NCBI GenBank assembly: GCA_937960595.1
Contig: CALGPL010000010.1
Coordinates: forward strand, 1 to 64,000
Source of the DNA: an uncultured Anaerolineales bacterium
Lineage (GTDB): Bacteria > Chloroflexota > Anaerolineae > Anaerolineales > Villigracilaceae
DNA: 64,000 nucleotides
Direction of reading: 5' to 3'
Both the position numbers and the translations under genes were made by a program. This document shows positions 19,607 to 29,445 of the stretch, piece by piece. Below the pieces are notes generated by a model. The model was given only the letters and a program-made list of their open reading frames with translations. It was not told where the DNA came from and did not search any database. Every line of letters starts with the position of its first letter. The first letter of the stretch is position 1.

Positions 19607-20566
19607 ATGCCCGTAAAAATCCCCGAAACCCTGCCTGCTCGTCAAATTCTGCTGTCTGAAAACATTTTCGTGATGGGCGAGGAACGCGCCCGGCACCAGG
19701 ACATCCGTCCGCTGCGCATTCTCCTCCTCAACCTGATGCCGACCAAAATCGCCACCGAAACCCAACTCCTGCGATTGCTCGGCAACACCCCCCTGCAGGT
19801 GGAAATCACCCTGATGCACATGGCCTCGCATGAATCGAAGAACACCCCCGCCGAACATCTGACCGCCCACTACGTCACCTTCGATCAAGTCCGCGGCCAG
19901 AAATTCGACGGCATGGTCATCACCGGCGCGCCGGTCGAGACCCTGCCGTTCGAGGAAGTGGATTACTGGCCCGAACTGACCGAAATCCTCGATTGGCAGG
20001 AGACGCACGTGTTCTCCACCTTCCACATCTGCTGGGCAGCCCAGGCCGGCCTGTACCACCGCTACGGCGTGCCGAAATACCCCCTGCCCCAAAAGATGTT
20101 CGGCGTCTTCCTGCACCGCATCTGCTCCCCAAACGAGAAACTGCTGCGCGGCTTCGACGACCTCTTCTACGCCCCGCACTCGCGCCACACCGAAATCCGC
20201 CGCGCCGATCTGGAAAAAGTCCCCGAGGTGGACATCCTGGCCGAGTCCGACGAGGCCGGCATCTATATCGTTGCCTCGCGCGACCGGCGGCGCTTCTACG
20301 TCACCGGCCACTCGGAATACGATCCGCTCACCCTGCAAGCCGAATACGAGCGCGACCGCAGCAAGGGCCTGCCCATCGCCGTGCCGCGCCATTACTACCC
20401 GGATGACAACCCCTCCCGCCCGCCGCTCGTCCGCTGGCGCGGCCACGCCAACCTGCTGTTTGCCAACTGGCTGAACTATTACGTCTACCAAATTACGCCT
20501 TACAATATTGACGCCATCCCCGGCCAGGGAACGTACTATAATTTCACCGACGGAGCCGCCCCATGA
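19607..20566 (+). CDS. metA: Homoserine O-acyltransferase (probably acetyltransferase)
   Basis: [36 protein letters not shown]...; [10 protein letters not shown] with Cys142; residue 111 = Glu. ATG 19607 preferred over 19544. Confidence 0.95.
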   Translation: MPVKIPETLPARQILLSENIFVMGEERARHQDIRPLRILLLNLMPTKIATETQLLRLLGNTPLQVEITLMHMASHESKNTPAEHLTAHYVTFDQVRGQKFDGMVITGAPVETLPFEEVDYWPELTEILDWQETHVFSTFHICWAAQAGLYHRYGVPKYPLPQKMFGVFLHRICSPNEKLLRGFDDLFYAPHSRHTEIRRADLEKVPEVDILAESDEAGIYIVASRDRRRFYVTGHSEYDPLTLQAEYERDRSKGLPIAVPRHYYPDDNPSRPPLVRWRGHANLLFANWLNYYVYQITPYNIDAIPGQGTYYNFTDGAAP

Positions 20567-21738
20567 CCTACGCCCAACGAGTCGCTCACCTAGAAGTCGA
20601 GGGGGCCTACGCCACCCTCGCCCGCGCCCAGGCCCTCGAAGCCCAGGGCCGCCGCATCGTCCACATGGAAATCGGCCAGCCCGACTTTCCGACCCCGGAG
20701 AACATCTGCGCCGCCGGCATTCAGGCCATCGTCGAGGGCAAGACGCGCTACAACCCCCCGGCCGGCATCCGCGAACTGCGCGTCGCCATCGCCGAACACG
20801 CCGGCCGCCAGCGCGGACTGACGCTCGACCCGGCCGGCGTCGTCGTCGGGCCGGGATCCAAGCCCGGGCTGTTCTTTCCCACCCTGGCGCTGGTCGAGCC
20901 CGGCGACGAGGTGATCTACCCCGACCCCGGCTTCCCCACCTACGAGGCCATGATTCGCGTCGCCGGCGGAATCCCGGTCCCCATCCCGCTGGTCGAGGAA
21001 AACCATTTCTCCTTCGACCTGAACGTCTTCGACGAGCGCATCTCAGACAAGACCCGTCTCATCATTCTCAACTCGCCCGCCAACCCCACCGGCGGCGTGA
21101 TCCCCCTGGCAGATTTGCAGCACATCGCCGAGAAAGCCCAAAAGCACGACTGCTGGGTGCTCTCCGACGAAATCTACTCGCGCCTGGTCTACGACGACGC
21201 CCAGGCGCATTCGATCGCCGAGGTAGACGGCATGCTGGCGCGCACCATCATCGCCGATGGGTTTTCCAAAACCTACTCGATGACCGGCTGGCGGCTGGGA
21301 TACACCATTGCCCCGCCCGCCCTGGCCGAGCGCATCGAACTGCTCATCACCCATGCCGCCGGATGCACGGCTACCTTCACCCAATACGCCGGCCTGGAAG
21401 CCCTGACCGGCCCGCAGGACTTCGTCGCAGGCATGCGCGCCGAATACCGGCGGCGGCGCGACCGGCTGGTCGCCTTGATCAACGCCATCCCCGGCCTGCA
21501 GGCGCAGACCCCGCAAGGCGCGTTTTACCTCTTCCCCAACGTCAAGGCCTTTGGCTTGCCCTCCAAAGTGATTGCCGAGCGGCTGCTGGAGGAGGCCGGA
21601 GTCGCCGTCCTGGCCGGCACCGACTTCGGCCCCGGCGGCGAGGGCTACCTTCGGCTGGTCTACGCCGTCTCGATGGAGGCCATCGAGGAGGGAGCCGAAC
21701 GAATGGCGCGCTGGTTCGGGGCCCAGCGCCTTGGATAG
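20563..21738 (+). CDS. Pyridoxal phosphate-dependent aminotransferase, class I/II
   Basis: [53 protein letters not shown]. Confidence 0.93.
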   Translation: MTYAQRVAHLEVEGAYATLARAQALEAQGRRIVHMEIGQPDFPTPENICAAGIQAIVEGKTRYNPPAGIRELRVAIAEHAGRQRGLTLDPAGVVVGPGSKPGLFFPTLALVEPGDEVIYPDPGFPTYEAMIRVAGGIPVPIPLVEENHFSFDLNVFDERISDKTRLIILNSPANPTGGVIPLADLQHIAEKAQKHDCWVLSDEIYSRLVYDDAQAHSIAEVDGMLARTIIADGFSKTYSMTGWRLGYTIAPPALAERIELLITHAAGCTATFTQYAGLEALTGPQDFVAGMRAEYRRRRDRLVALINAIPGLQAQTPQGAFYLFPNVKAFGLPSKVIAERLLEEAGVAVLAGTDFGPGGEGYLRLVYAVSMEAIEEGAERMARWFGAQRLG

Positions 21739-21819
21739 AAGAATTTAACCCGCCCTCTCTGGTACAATAGAAGACGGTGTGTACCTCAAAGTCGCAAGCG
21801 GGAAAAAGGAGAACCTTGC

Positions 21820-23277
21820 ATGATCGAACAACTAAAGCAACAAATCGAACGAATCAAAGCCCAGGGAGCCTCCTACGTGGACGCCCGCTGGTATCCGTTC
21901 GAGGAGGCCAACCGGCTGTTCATGCTGAACGGCAACTTGAAAGACGCCTCGTATTCGCGTGAGAGCGGCGTGGGTGTGCGCGTCCTCTACAAAGGAGCCT
22001 GGGGATTCTCGGCCTCCTCCGATTTGAGCGACCTCCCGGCGCTCTTCGACAAGGCCCTCGACAACGCCCGAGCCGCCTCCGAGCGGGTCACCTTCCCCGT
22101 CCGGCTGGCAGAAAAGGACGCCATCGAGGCGGCCTTCGCCAGCCCGTGCCAGATCAACCCCTTCGAGGTTCCGCTGGGCGAAAAAGTTGCCTTCCTGAAA
22201 GAGATGGACGGCAAACTGAACCGGGAGGGCGTTTTCCTGCGCACCGTCCACCTGAACTTCGTTCGCAAACAGATCGTCTTCCTCGACTCGGAAGGCAGTC
22301 AGATCGACAAACAGATCACCGAAGTCTTTTCGGGGATAGAAGTCAACGGGCGGGACGCCCAAGGGGTGACTCACGAACGCAAGTTCCGGCTGGGGCAGCA
22401 AGGCCGGGCGACGCGCGGCTGGGAATCGATCGACCGCGAACTGTTCAGCCAGAACGCCGAACGAATCGTGCGCGAGTTGCAGGAATTGCTGGTCGCCGAC
22501 GACTGCCCCAAAGAAGACCGCTCGGTCATTCTCCTGCCCGGCATCATGTACCTGCAAACCCACGAGACCATCGGCCACGCCCTCGAACTGGACCGCATCC
22601 TGGGCTACGAACTGTCGTTCGCGGGCGGTTCCTTCGTCACCCTGGACGATTTCGGCAAATTGCGCTACGGCTCGGAAAAATTGACCGTCCGCGCCGACGC
22701 GACCGTCCCCAACAGCCCCGGCAGTTTCGGCTACGATGATGACGGCGTCCCGGCGCAGGACAATCTGCTGATCGACAAGGGTATTCTGGTCGGGGCGATC
22801 ACCGGTCGCCAGATGGTCGAGGAGGCCAACGCCCGCGCCCGCCGCAAGATTTTCGACGGCAGCAGCGGCGCCAACCGCGCCACGTCCTTCTACCGAGTCC
22901 CCATCGAACGTATGACCAACATCAACATCGACCCCGGCCATGACGGCACCCTGGACGACATCATCGCCGCCACCGAGAGCGGCATTGTCCTCGACGGCGA
23001 CCGCTCGTGGTCGATCGGGTCCAACCGCGAACAGTTCCACTTCGCCACCGAAATCGGCTGGCTGGTCGAGGACGGGCGCAAGACAAAAGTGGTCAAGAAC
23101 GCCACCTACAAAGGAGCCACGCTCAAGTTCTGGAATTCCCTGTCGGCAGTGGGCGATTCTTCCACCTGGGAACTGAGATACGTGGATAACTGCGGGAAGG
23201 GACAGCCGAATCAAATCATGCAACTGGGTCACGGCATCCCGGTCTGCCGCTTCGACAATGTCAGGATAGGAGAGTAG
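21820..23277 (+). CDS. TldD family metallopeptidase (TldD/PmbA)
   Basis: 485 aa; HETIGHALELD (HExxxH) plus TldD-like C-terminal region; good RBS aaaaaggagaa. Confidence 0.9.
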   Translation: MIEQLKQQIERIKAQGASYVDARWYPFEEANRLFMLNGNLKDASYSRESGVGVRVLYKGAWGFSASSDLSDLPALFDKALDNARAASERVTFPVRLAEKDAIEAAFASPCQINPFEVPLGEKVAFLKEMDGKLNREGVFLRTVHLNFVRKQIVFLDSEGSQIDKQITEVFSGIEVNGRDAQGVTHERKFRLGQQGRATRGWESIDRELFSQNAERIVRELQELLVADDCPKEDRSVILLPGIMYLQTHETIGHALELDRILGYELSFAGGSFVTLDDFGKLRYGSEKLTVRADATVPNSPGSFGYDDDGVPAQDNLLIDKGILVGAITGRQMVEEANARARRKIFDGSSGANRATSFYRVPIERMTNINIDPGHDGTLDDIIAATESGIVLDGDRSWSIGSNREQFHFATEIGWLVEDGRKTKVVKNATYKGATLKFWNSLSAVGDSSTWELRYVDNCGKGQPNQIMQLGHGIPVCRFDNVRIGE

Positions 23278-23279
23278 CC

Positions 23280-24668
23280 GTGAAAGATCGAATCTTGCAA
23301 ACCCTGCGCGACTTGCGCGCCTATGCGCTCCAAAAGGGATACACGGTCGAACTGGATTATCACGAAGAGGAAAGCAGCCTGATGCGCTTTGCCAACTCGG
23401 CCATTTCCCTCAACACCAACGAACATCTGATTCGCATCAACATCACAGCCTATGACGGCCCCCGCAAGCGCGCCAGTTACGAACTGATCACCGACCTGGA
23501 AAAATTCGACGAGATGAAACAGGGTGTGGACCTCGCGGCCGAAATGGCCAAAGTCGCTCAACCGCTGGCCTACGAACCGACCCCCACCGTCTTCGCCGAA
23601 TCGTTCGCCGACGAAAGCGGCTACGACGCCGCCCTGGCCGGCCTCAGCAACGCCGAGAAACTGGCCTACTTCAACGAAATGGCCGCCGGCCTCGAGACGG
23701 AGGACATCAAACTATCGGGCATCTTTTCCAACGGAGCCACGACGATCGCCCAGATCAACACCCACGCCGAACACAGCCAGTTCTTCAAGTTTTCGGACGC
23801 CCAGATCACAGCCGTGCTCGCCCACGCCAGCCTCAAGTGGGAGGTGCTGGCCGGGCAATCGGCCTGGCGCAAAGCCGACCTGGACCCGGCGCCCCTGCAC
23901 CACGACCTGGCCTTCCTGCTCGAACGTTATCGCCAGGATCAGCCCCTGCAACTTCCTCTGGGCGTCTACGATATCGTGTTTGGGGCCGAGGCCATCGCCG
24001 ACCTGCTCAACTTCATGAACTGGATCGGCTTCAACGGCGGCTCGATGAAACGCGGCTTCTCGATGATCGGCGAAGACAAAGTGGGGCAGAAAGTCCTGTC
24101 CGAAAAAATCACGCTGGTCGATGACCCCGAGCGGCCCGAAACGTTCCCCTTCAAGCGCGATTTCACCGGCATCCCGCGGCGGCCTTTCCCGCTCTTCGAA
24201 CGAGGCGTATTCAAGGGCTTCATCTGGTATCAGGACGATGCCGACGAATTCGGCGCCCAGCCGACCGGTCACACCGTGATGCACACCAGCCTGGTCTTGC
24301 ACGGCGGCGACGAAGACGTGCAGACGCTGGAACAACTGGTTCGAAAGCCGCGCCAGAAAGACCTGCTTTACATCCCCTATCTGCACTACATGAACCTCGT
24401 CAACCCCTCCCGCGGCATCATCACGGGCAGTTCGCGCTTCGGCGCCCTGCTGCTGAAGAAAGACGGCTCCACGGCCGTCCCCTACAACGTCCGCCTGACG
24501 CAGAGTCTGCTGGACCTCTTCGGCGAACGGGTCGCCTGGCTGGCGCGCCAGACGGAAGTCTGCAACACCTCGATCAGTTACGGGCCGCGCAATCCGCGCG
24601 CCATTGTCGTCCCCAAATTCATGTGCGTCGAGGGGTTGGAAATTTCGCACTCGAACACCTCATACTAG
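23280..24668 (+). CDS. TldD/PmbA family partner (TldE/PmbA-like, no HExxxH)
   Basis: 462 aa TldE/PmbA-like architecture directly downstream of tldD (2 bp gap). Confidence 0.85.
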   Translation: MKDRILQTLRDLRAYALQKGYTVELDYHEEESSLMRFANSAISLNTNEHLIRINITAYDGPRKRASYELITDLEKFDEMKQGVDLAAEMAKVAQPLAYEPTPTVFAESFADESGYDAALAGLSNAEKLAYFNEMAAGLETEDIKLSGIFSNGATTIAQINTHAEHSQFFKFSDAQITAVLAHASLKWEVLAGQSAWRKADLDPAPLHHDLAFLLERYRQDQPLQLPLGVYDIVFGAEAIADLLNFMNWIGFNGGSMKRGFSMIGEDKVGQKVLSEKITLVDDPERPETFPFKRDFTGIPRRPFPLFERGVFKGFIWYQDDADEFGAQPTGHTVMHTSLVLHGGDEDVQTLEQLVRKPRQKDLLYIPYLHYMNLVNPSRGIITGSSRFGALLLKKDGSTAVPYNVRLTQSLLDLFGERVAWLARQTEVCNTSISYGPRNPRAIVVPKFMCVEGLEISHSNTSY

Positions 24669-24683
24669 TCTGCCAAACCAGAG

Positions 24684-24718
24684 GGACCCGGTTCCGAGTG
24701 GACCGGGTCCTTTTATTT
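24684..24718 (+). terminator. Intrinsic terminator after the tldD/pmbA pair
   Basis: ggacccggt-tccgagtgg-accgggtcc-ttttatttta. Confidence 0.9.
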
Positions 24719-24766
24719 TATTAAGGCCAGTTATGCTATACTGATCTTGTTCCCAAAGGAGGCGTG

Positions 24767-25891
24767 ATGACAGATGATGTTTTCATCAGTTATGCCCACA
24801 AGGATAGAGAGTTCGTCGAACGGCTGGCGAATGACCTCCACCGGCGCGGGGCGCAGGTGTTCTTCGACCGCAGCGACCTGCGGCCGGGCGACGAGTGGCG
24901 CCAGGTGATTCTGGATAATATCCGCGGTTGCAAAGTCTTCATCTTCATTGTTTCCCCCATCTCTGTCACCCGTCCCGAAGTGCTCTGGGAACTCGAGCAG
25001 GCCCGCCAAGCCCAGAGACGCGTCATCCCCGTCATCTATCAGACGGCAAAAATGTCGAGAGAACTGGCAGAGTATGTCGGCCGCGTCCAGTACGTAGATC
25101 TGCGCAGCGGGAGTTATGCAGACAATTTCCAGTTGTTGTTGGATGGGCTGGTAGCGGGCGGCGCGCTTCCCAAGCCGCCCGGTGAACGCCGGTTCCTGCC
25201 CCAACCCGAACCCGTGCGCTGGAAAGCCGTCTGGGGGAAAATGCCAGGCTGGGGGCTGGCCTGGGGAATCGGCTGGCTGCTGTTCTGGCTGGTGATGGCG
25301 TTGTTCTTGCTGTTCATCAGCCTGGGAGACCCCGCTCCTCTAACCGGAGAGAACTTCTTGGTCTTGCTGGCGCTCATCCTGTGCGGCGGGCTGGGAGGCG
25401 CGGCCGGCGGTTTGATTGCAGGGTTTATCACCATGATCGTTCTGCGCCGCCATGCCTCCAGCGTGGCCTGGCCGCACATGTCTCCGGCCGTCGGCATCTG
25501 GGCGGTCAGCGGGCCGATCGGGACGGCGCTTTCTGTGGGCCTAACCGTGCTGTTGATCAATGTCGGCCTTATTGTGATCAGCGCGCCCACAGGAGATTGT
25601 TCCGGTTTGAGTTTCCAGGAGTGCGTTGGACAAATCTTCACTGCAACGATAGAGTACGCCATCAACCTGATGATTGCGCTCTGCGCCTTTAGCCTGCTCT
25701 TCATGCTGGGGACCTGGTTCCTGACCGGCATGTTTGCCGGCTGGTGGGCGGTGCGCCGCATCCGCCGGATGGAGCCGGGCATCACCCGCAAGCAATCCAC
25801 CGGCGTCAGCCTGGGCTGGGGGTGCGGCTCGGTGGCGGCGGCAGTGATGTTCCTGGTCTGCCTGGGAATCCTCATCGCCCTGACCAGCTGA
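24767..25891 (+). CDS. TIR domain protein with C-terminal multi-pass membrane region
   Basis: MTDDVFISYAHKDREFVERLANDLHRRGAQVFFDRSDLRPGDEWRQVILDNIRGCKVFIFIVSPISVTRPEVLWELEQARQ, then several hydrophobic helices; RBS aaaggagg. Confidence 0.88.
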   Translation: MTDDVFISYAHKDREFVERLANDLHRRGAQVFFDRSDLRPGDEWRQVILDNIRGCKVFIFIVSPISVTRPEVLWELEQARQAQRRVIPVIYQTAKMSRELAEYVGRVQYVDLRSGSYADNFQLLLDGLVAGGALPKPPGERRFLPQPEPVRWKAVWGKMPGWGLAWGIGWLLFWLVMALFLLFISLGDPAPLTGENFLVLLALILCGGLGGAAGGLIAGFITMIVLRRHASSVAWPHMSPAVGIWAVSGPIGTALSVGLTVLLINVGLIVISAPTGDCSGLSFQECVGQIFTATIEYAINLMIALCAFSLLFMLGTWFLTGMFAGWWAVRRIRRMEPGITRKQSTGVSLGWGCGSVAAAVMFLVCLGILIALTS

Positions 25892-25905
25892 TCGAAGGCC
25901 GGTTT

Positions 25906-27282
25906 TCAGTCGGCCAGGGCGGGTGCCGCCCCCTCGCGGGCTTTGATCTTCTCACGCGTCGCCCGATGGACCTCGCGGCTGAGCGGATAGAAAATCGCGA
26001 ATGCGATCCCGCCCAGCAGGAAAAGCGAAGGCAGCGGCCCCATCAGGAAACGAATGGCATTGACCGCCGAAACAGGCTGTTGGGGACTATTGGAGACGAA
26101 GCCCGACGCGTCCAACAGGAGCAGGGCCAGGGGAATCGTAATGGAGGCAGCGATCTTGCGGAAGAGAGTCACCAGGGCGTAGAAAACGCCTTCGTGGCGC
26201 GCTCCCGATTCGAGTTCATCCACCTCGACCGCGTCGGGGATCATCGCCCACGGCAGCACATGGACGGCCGAGACGCCCACCCCCGCCAGGGCAGCCAGGG
26301 TGAGGATGATCGCCAATCCGAGCGTGGAGGGGATGAAGATCAGCGTGACCATCACGGCCGAGAGGAAGAGCATCCCGAAGATGTAGGCTTTGCGCTTGTC
26401 TGTCTTCCTGGAGGCCCACACCCAGAACGGCAGGACCAGAATGGCGGCGACAAAGACGGTCCCGGCCACCAGGGGGGCTTCCTGCTCTAATCCCATGCGA
26501 TATTCTAGAAAGTAGAACAACTGGTTTTCGATGATCGAGACCGCCGTCCACGTAAACAGGAAGATTCCCGAAGCAAACAGAAAGGGACGGTTGCGCCGGA
26601 CGGCGCGCAGCGATTCGCGCAGCGTCGGCTGAGGCAGGGCGACATATTCGGGCCGTTCGCGCGTCCCCAGGAAAGTCAACAGGATGGGCAGGGCAGAGGC
26701 GACCGCAAAGATCGCGCCCATCATCAACGTCCGGTCGGCGTTTTCGGGGACGGTCTCGCCGATGATGGCCAACGGAACGACAAAGGCCACCAACCCGCCG
26801 ATGAGCGAGAAGGCCATCCGGTAACTGGTCAGCGAGGTGCGTTCGTCGTAGTCCTGGGTCAGTTCGGGGGTCAGGGCGAAGTACGGCATGGTCACCACGG
26901 TGACCATCGTGTCGAAGAAGAAGAAGGCCAGGGCATAGTAACCGGTCAACAGCCAGGGGTTCTCGAAAGGCGGAATCCACCACATCATCAGGAAAGACAG
27001 CCCGAAGGGGATGAAACCGAAGAGCAGAAAGGGACGTCGGCGGCCCCAGCGGGTGCGCGTGCGGTCACACAGGTAGCCGATGATGGGATCGTTGATGTAA
27101 TCCCAAGATTTGCCGATGAAGACCGCCAGGGCAGCCATTCTGGCCGGCAGGCCGACGATATCGGTCATGAAGATGGCAAAGAGGACGGCCACACACGAAT
27201 CGACGAAGGCAAAGCCAAAATCGGCCGAGCCGTAGGCCAGTTTCGTGTGCCAGGGGAGTTTTTCTTTGGCAAGAAACGTCAT
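25906..27282 (-). CDS. MFS transporter, glycoside-pentoside-hexuronide (GPH/MelB-like) family
   Basis: KLAYGSADFGFAFVDSCVAVLFAIFMTDIVGLPA...DYINDPIIGYLCDRTRTRWGRRRPFLLFG. Confidence 0.92.
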   Translation of the reverse strand: MTFLAKEKLPWHTKLAYGSADFGFAFVDSCVAVLFAIFMTDIVGLPARMAALAVFIGKSWDYINDPIIGYLCDRTRTRWGRRRPFLLFGFIPFGLSFLMMWWIPPFENPWLLTGYYALAFFFFDTMVTVVTMPYFALTPELTQDYDERTSLTSYRMAFSLIGGLVAFVVPLAIIGETVPENADRTLMMGAIFAVASALPILLTFLGTRERPEYVALPQPTLRESLRAVRRNRPFLFASGIFLFTWTAVSIIENQLFYFLEYRMGLEQEAPLVAGTVFVAAILVLPFWVWASRKTDKRKAYIFGMLFLSAVMVTLIFIPSTLGLAIILTLAALAGVGVSAVHVLPWAMIPDAVEVDELESGARHEGVFYALVTLFRKIAASITIPLALLLLDASGFVSNSPQQPVSAVNAIRFLMGPLPSLFLLGGIAFAIFYPLSREVHRATREKIKAREGAAPALAD

Positions 27283-27337
27283 GGGAATCTCCTAGAGAGA
27301 GGATGCGGCGCCGGTGACGGCTGCCATTAGAAAGCCG

Positions 27338-28462
27338 TTACCCTTCCAGGGTACGCCGATAACTGCGGTGTTTCTTGTACCATTTCACGCCGACTGCTTC
27401 CATGTCGGCGCGGCTCTTGAAGTTGATTTCGTTGACCTGGACGACATCGGCATGCTCGTATTGGCCGAGTTGTCGGACGGTTTGCCAGAGGTCGGCATAC
27501 AGGACGGCGTCGCCGCCCAGATTCTGATAGGCGGGCAGGATGCCGACGCCGTTGGCGATCAGCCAGCGGGTGCGGCCATACTCGCGCTTCAGGTCGAGCA
27601 GCGCCAAGGGGTGCAGCCGACCGTTCCAGCGGCGGAAAGCGTCCGAGAGGTCTGGATAGACGAAAGCAAAGCCGATGACTTCGTCTCCCTTGAGCAGCAA
27701 CTTCATCAGGCGCGGGTCGGCGGCGGCGATCAGGCTATCGGCCATGGCCTGCATTTCTTCCGGCGGGACGGGATGCCACTCGTGGGTTCCCGCAAAGGCC
27801 GCTTCGTAGGCGGCCAGGACGCGCGGCGCCCACCGGCGCATCTCCTTCTTCGACGAAAAACTCTTGACCCAATACCCGCGCCGGCGTCTGACCCTTTCGG
27901 CAATCGCCAGAATGCGCGGGGAGAGTTCGAGGCCGGCAGGGAGATAGCCCGACCAGTGGTCGGTCAATTTTTCGAAGCCCAGCCGCCGAATGAATTCATC
28001 ATAATAGGGGTAGTTGTAGGGAACGCCCATCACGGCGCGCTGGTCGAACCCCTCGACCAGGACGCCGGCCGCGTCGGAGCCGACCAGGCCGCGCGGACCG
28101 AGGATCGAATCGCAGCCGCGTCGTCGCGCCCAGGCAAAGACGGCTTCGAAAAGCGCCGCCGCGACTTGAAAATCGTCCACCACATCGAAAGCCCAAAAGA
28201 AAGCCGTTTTCACCTTGCGGTAATGGTTGTGGAGGGCATTGTGGACGGCGGCGATGCGCCCGATCACCTGGCCCTCGCTCTCGGCGAGAAAGAAATCGGC
28301 GGCGGAATGCCGATAGAATGAATGACGACGGTCGAGGGCGGCGCGCATCTCGGCCTCGACCGCCGGGCAGAAATACGGATTGCCTTTGTAGAGTTGGTTG
28401 GGGAACTCGATGAATTGACGAACCTGGCGCGGCCTTGCAGGGTCAACCTGATAGATGCGCAT
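27338..28462 (-). CDS. GNAT-like acyltransferase domain protein
   Basis: 374 aa; FIEFPNQLYKGNPYFCP...FFLAESEGQVIGRIAAVHNALHNHY...ILGPRGLVGSDAAGVLVEGFD. Confidence 0.65.
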   Translation of the reverse strand: MRIYQVDPARPRQVRQFIEFPNQLYKGNPYFCPAVEAEMRAALDRRHSFYRHSAADFFLAESEGQVIGRIAAVHNALHNHYRKVKTAFFWAFDVVDDFQVAAALFEAVFAWARRRGCDSILGPRGLVGSDAAGVLVEGFDQRAVMGVPYNYPYYDEFIRRLGFEKLTDHWSGYLPAGLELSPRILAIAERVRRRRGYWVKSFSSKKEMRRWAPRVLAAYEAAFAGTHEWHPVPPEEMQAMADSLIAAADPRLMKLLLKGDEVIGFAFVYPDLSDAFRRWNGRLHPLALLDLKREYGRTRWLIANGVGILPAYQNLGGDAVLYADLWQTVRQLGQYEHADVVQVNEINFKSRADMEAVGVKWYKKHRSYRRTLEG

Positions 28463-28533
28463 GAATGTCTCCGTGGCGGCTGATCGCAGCGAGAGGATGC
28501 AGTCTTAGATAAATCCCATTTTGGCGAAAATGG

Positions 28534-29445
28534 CTATCCAGCCCGAGCGGATTGGGCCCAGTCCAGGTGATCGGCCAGGAGAGCCTTCTGGCGGGCAATG
28601 ACGGCGGGCAGGATGTTCCCCGGCGCGCTTTCGGCCTGTAAGGTCTCGAAATCCACAGGCGGGCCAAAACTGACCGCCGGGGCCAGCATGAGTTTGCCGG
28701 GAGCAAGCAACTGGGTGATCACCTGCCCAAACTCGGCCAGACGGCGGCTGTCGATCGGCTTGCGCCGCAGACGGGTGATCGGGCTGCGCGCCCAGCGCGG
28801 GTCGACGACGTGGCTGACGATGGCAGGAAGAAGACGAAGGCCGGGCACGTGCCGGAAGAAAAAGTCGATGCCCGGCAGCCAGGTATCCATTTCTTCGGCC
28901 GCGCCGGCATAGACGGCCGGGTCGGGGTCGCGGTGGCCGGCGCCAAAGTAGAGCAGCGTCCCGCCCGCCCGCAGGTGACGGATGGCAGCACGCATGGCGG
29001 CCATCCGCTGATGGGCGCTCAGGCGCGAGGCAAAGATGATGTGCTGCCGCGTGTGGGGCAATCGGTCGAGGAAAGGAATCTCGCTCGAAACCCAATGGAT
29101 ATCCGGACGGCCGAGGCGCGCAAAGATCACCAGGGCATCGTAGGTGCCGGGGTGATTCGAGACGACCAGGAGCGGCCCGGTCGAGGGGATGAACTGCTCG
29201 CCGCGTCCGCTGACGCGTTCGCAAAAGTACGAAAGCGCCATCTCGCTGGCTCGCGGCAGCCCCTGCCCGGCCACCTGCCGGTCGAAGGTCAGGCCGAGGG
29301 CGGCAAAGCGACTCATCAGGCCGCCAAAGAGCAACCAGAACAGGTTCTGGAAGAAAGCAACCTTCGGCAGGCCGACGGCACCGACCATCTCGTTGACCAG
29401 AGTCCGGGCCAAAGACCGGATTTCTGTTTCAGAGGGATCACTCAT
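28534..29445 (-). CDS. PlsC-like acyltransferase family protein (copy 1)
   Basis: LLVVSNHPGTYDALVIFA: HX4D motif; EIPFLDRLP; LYFGAGHRDPD. Confidence 0.72.
   Translation of the reverse strand: MSDPSETEIRSLARTLVNEMVGAVGLPKVAFFQNLFWLLFGGLMSRFAALGLTFDRQVAGQGLPRASEMALSYFCERVSGRGEQFIPSTGPLLVVSNHPGTYDALVIFARLGRPDIHWVSSEIPFLDRLPHTRQHIIFASRLSAHQRMAAMRAAIRHLRAGGTLLYFGAGHRDPDPAVYAGAAEEMDTWLPGIDFFFRHVPGLRLLPAIVSHVVDPRWARSPITRLRRKPIDSRRLAEFGQVITQLLAPGKLMLAPAVSFGPPVDFETLQAESAPGNILPAVIARQKALLADHLDWAQSARAG

Noticed and set aside
21820-24668. TldD/PmbA pair as part of a RiPP biosynthetic cluster
   Set aside because: No precursor peptide, YcaO or transporter adjacent; the pair alone is common as housekeeping peptidase.
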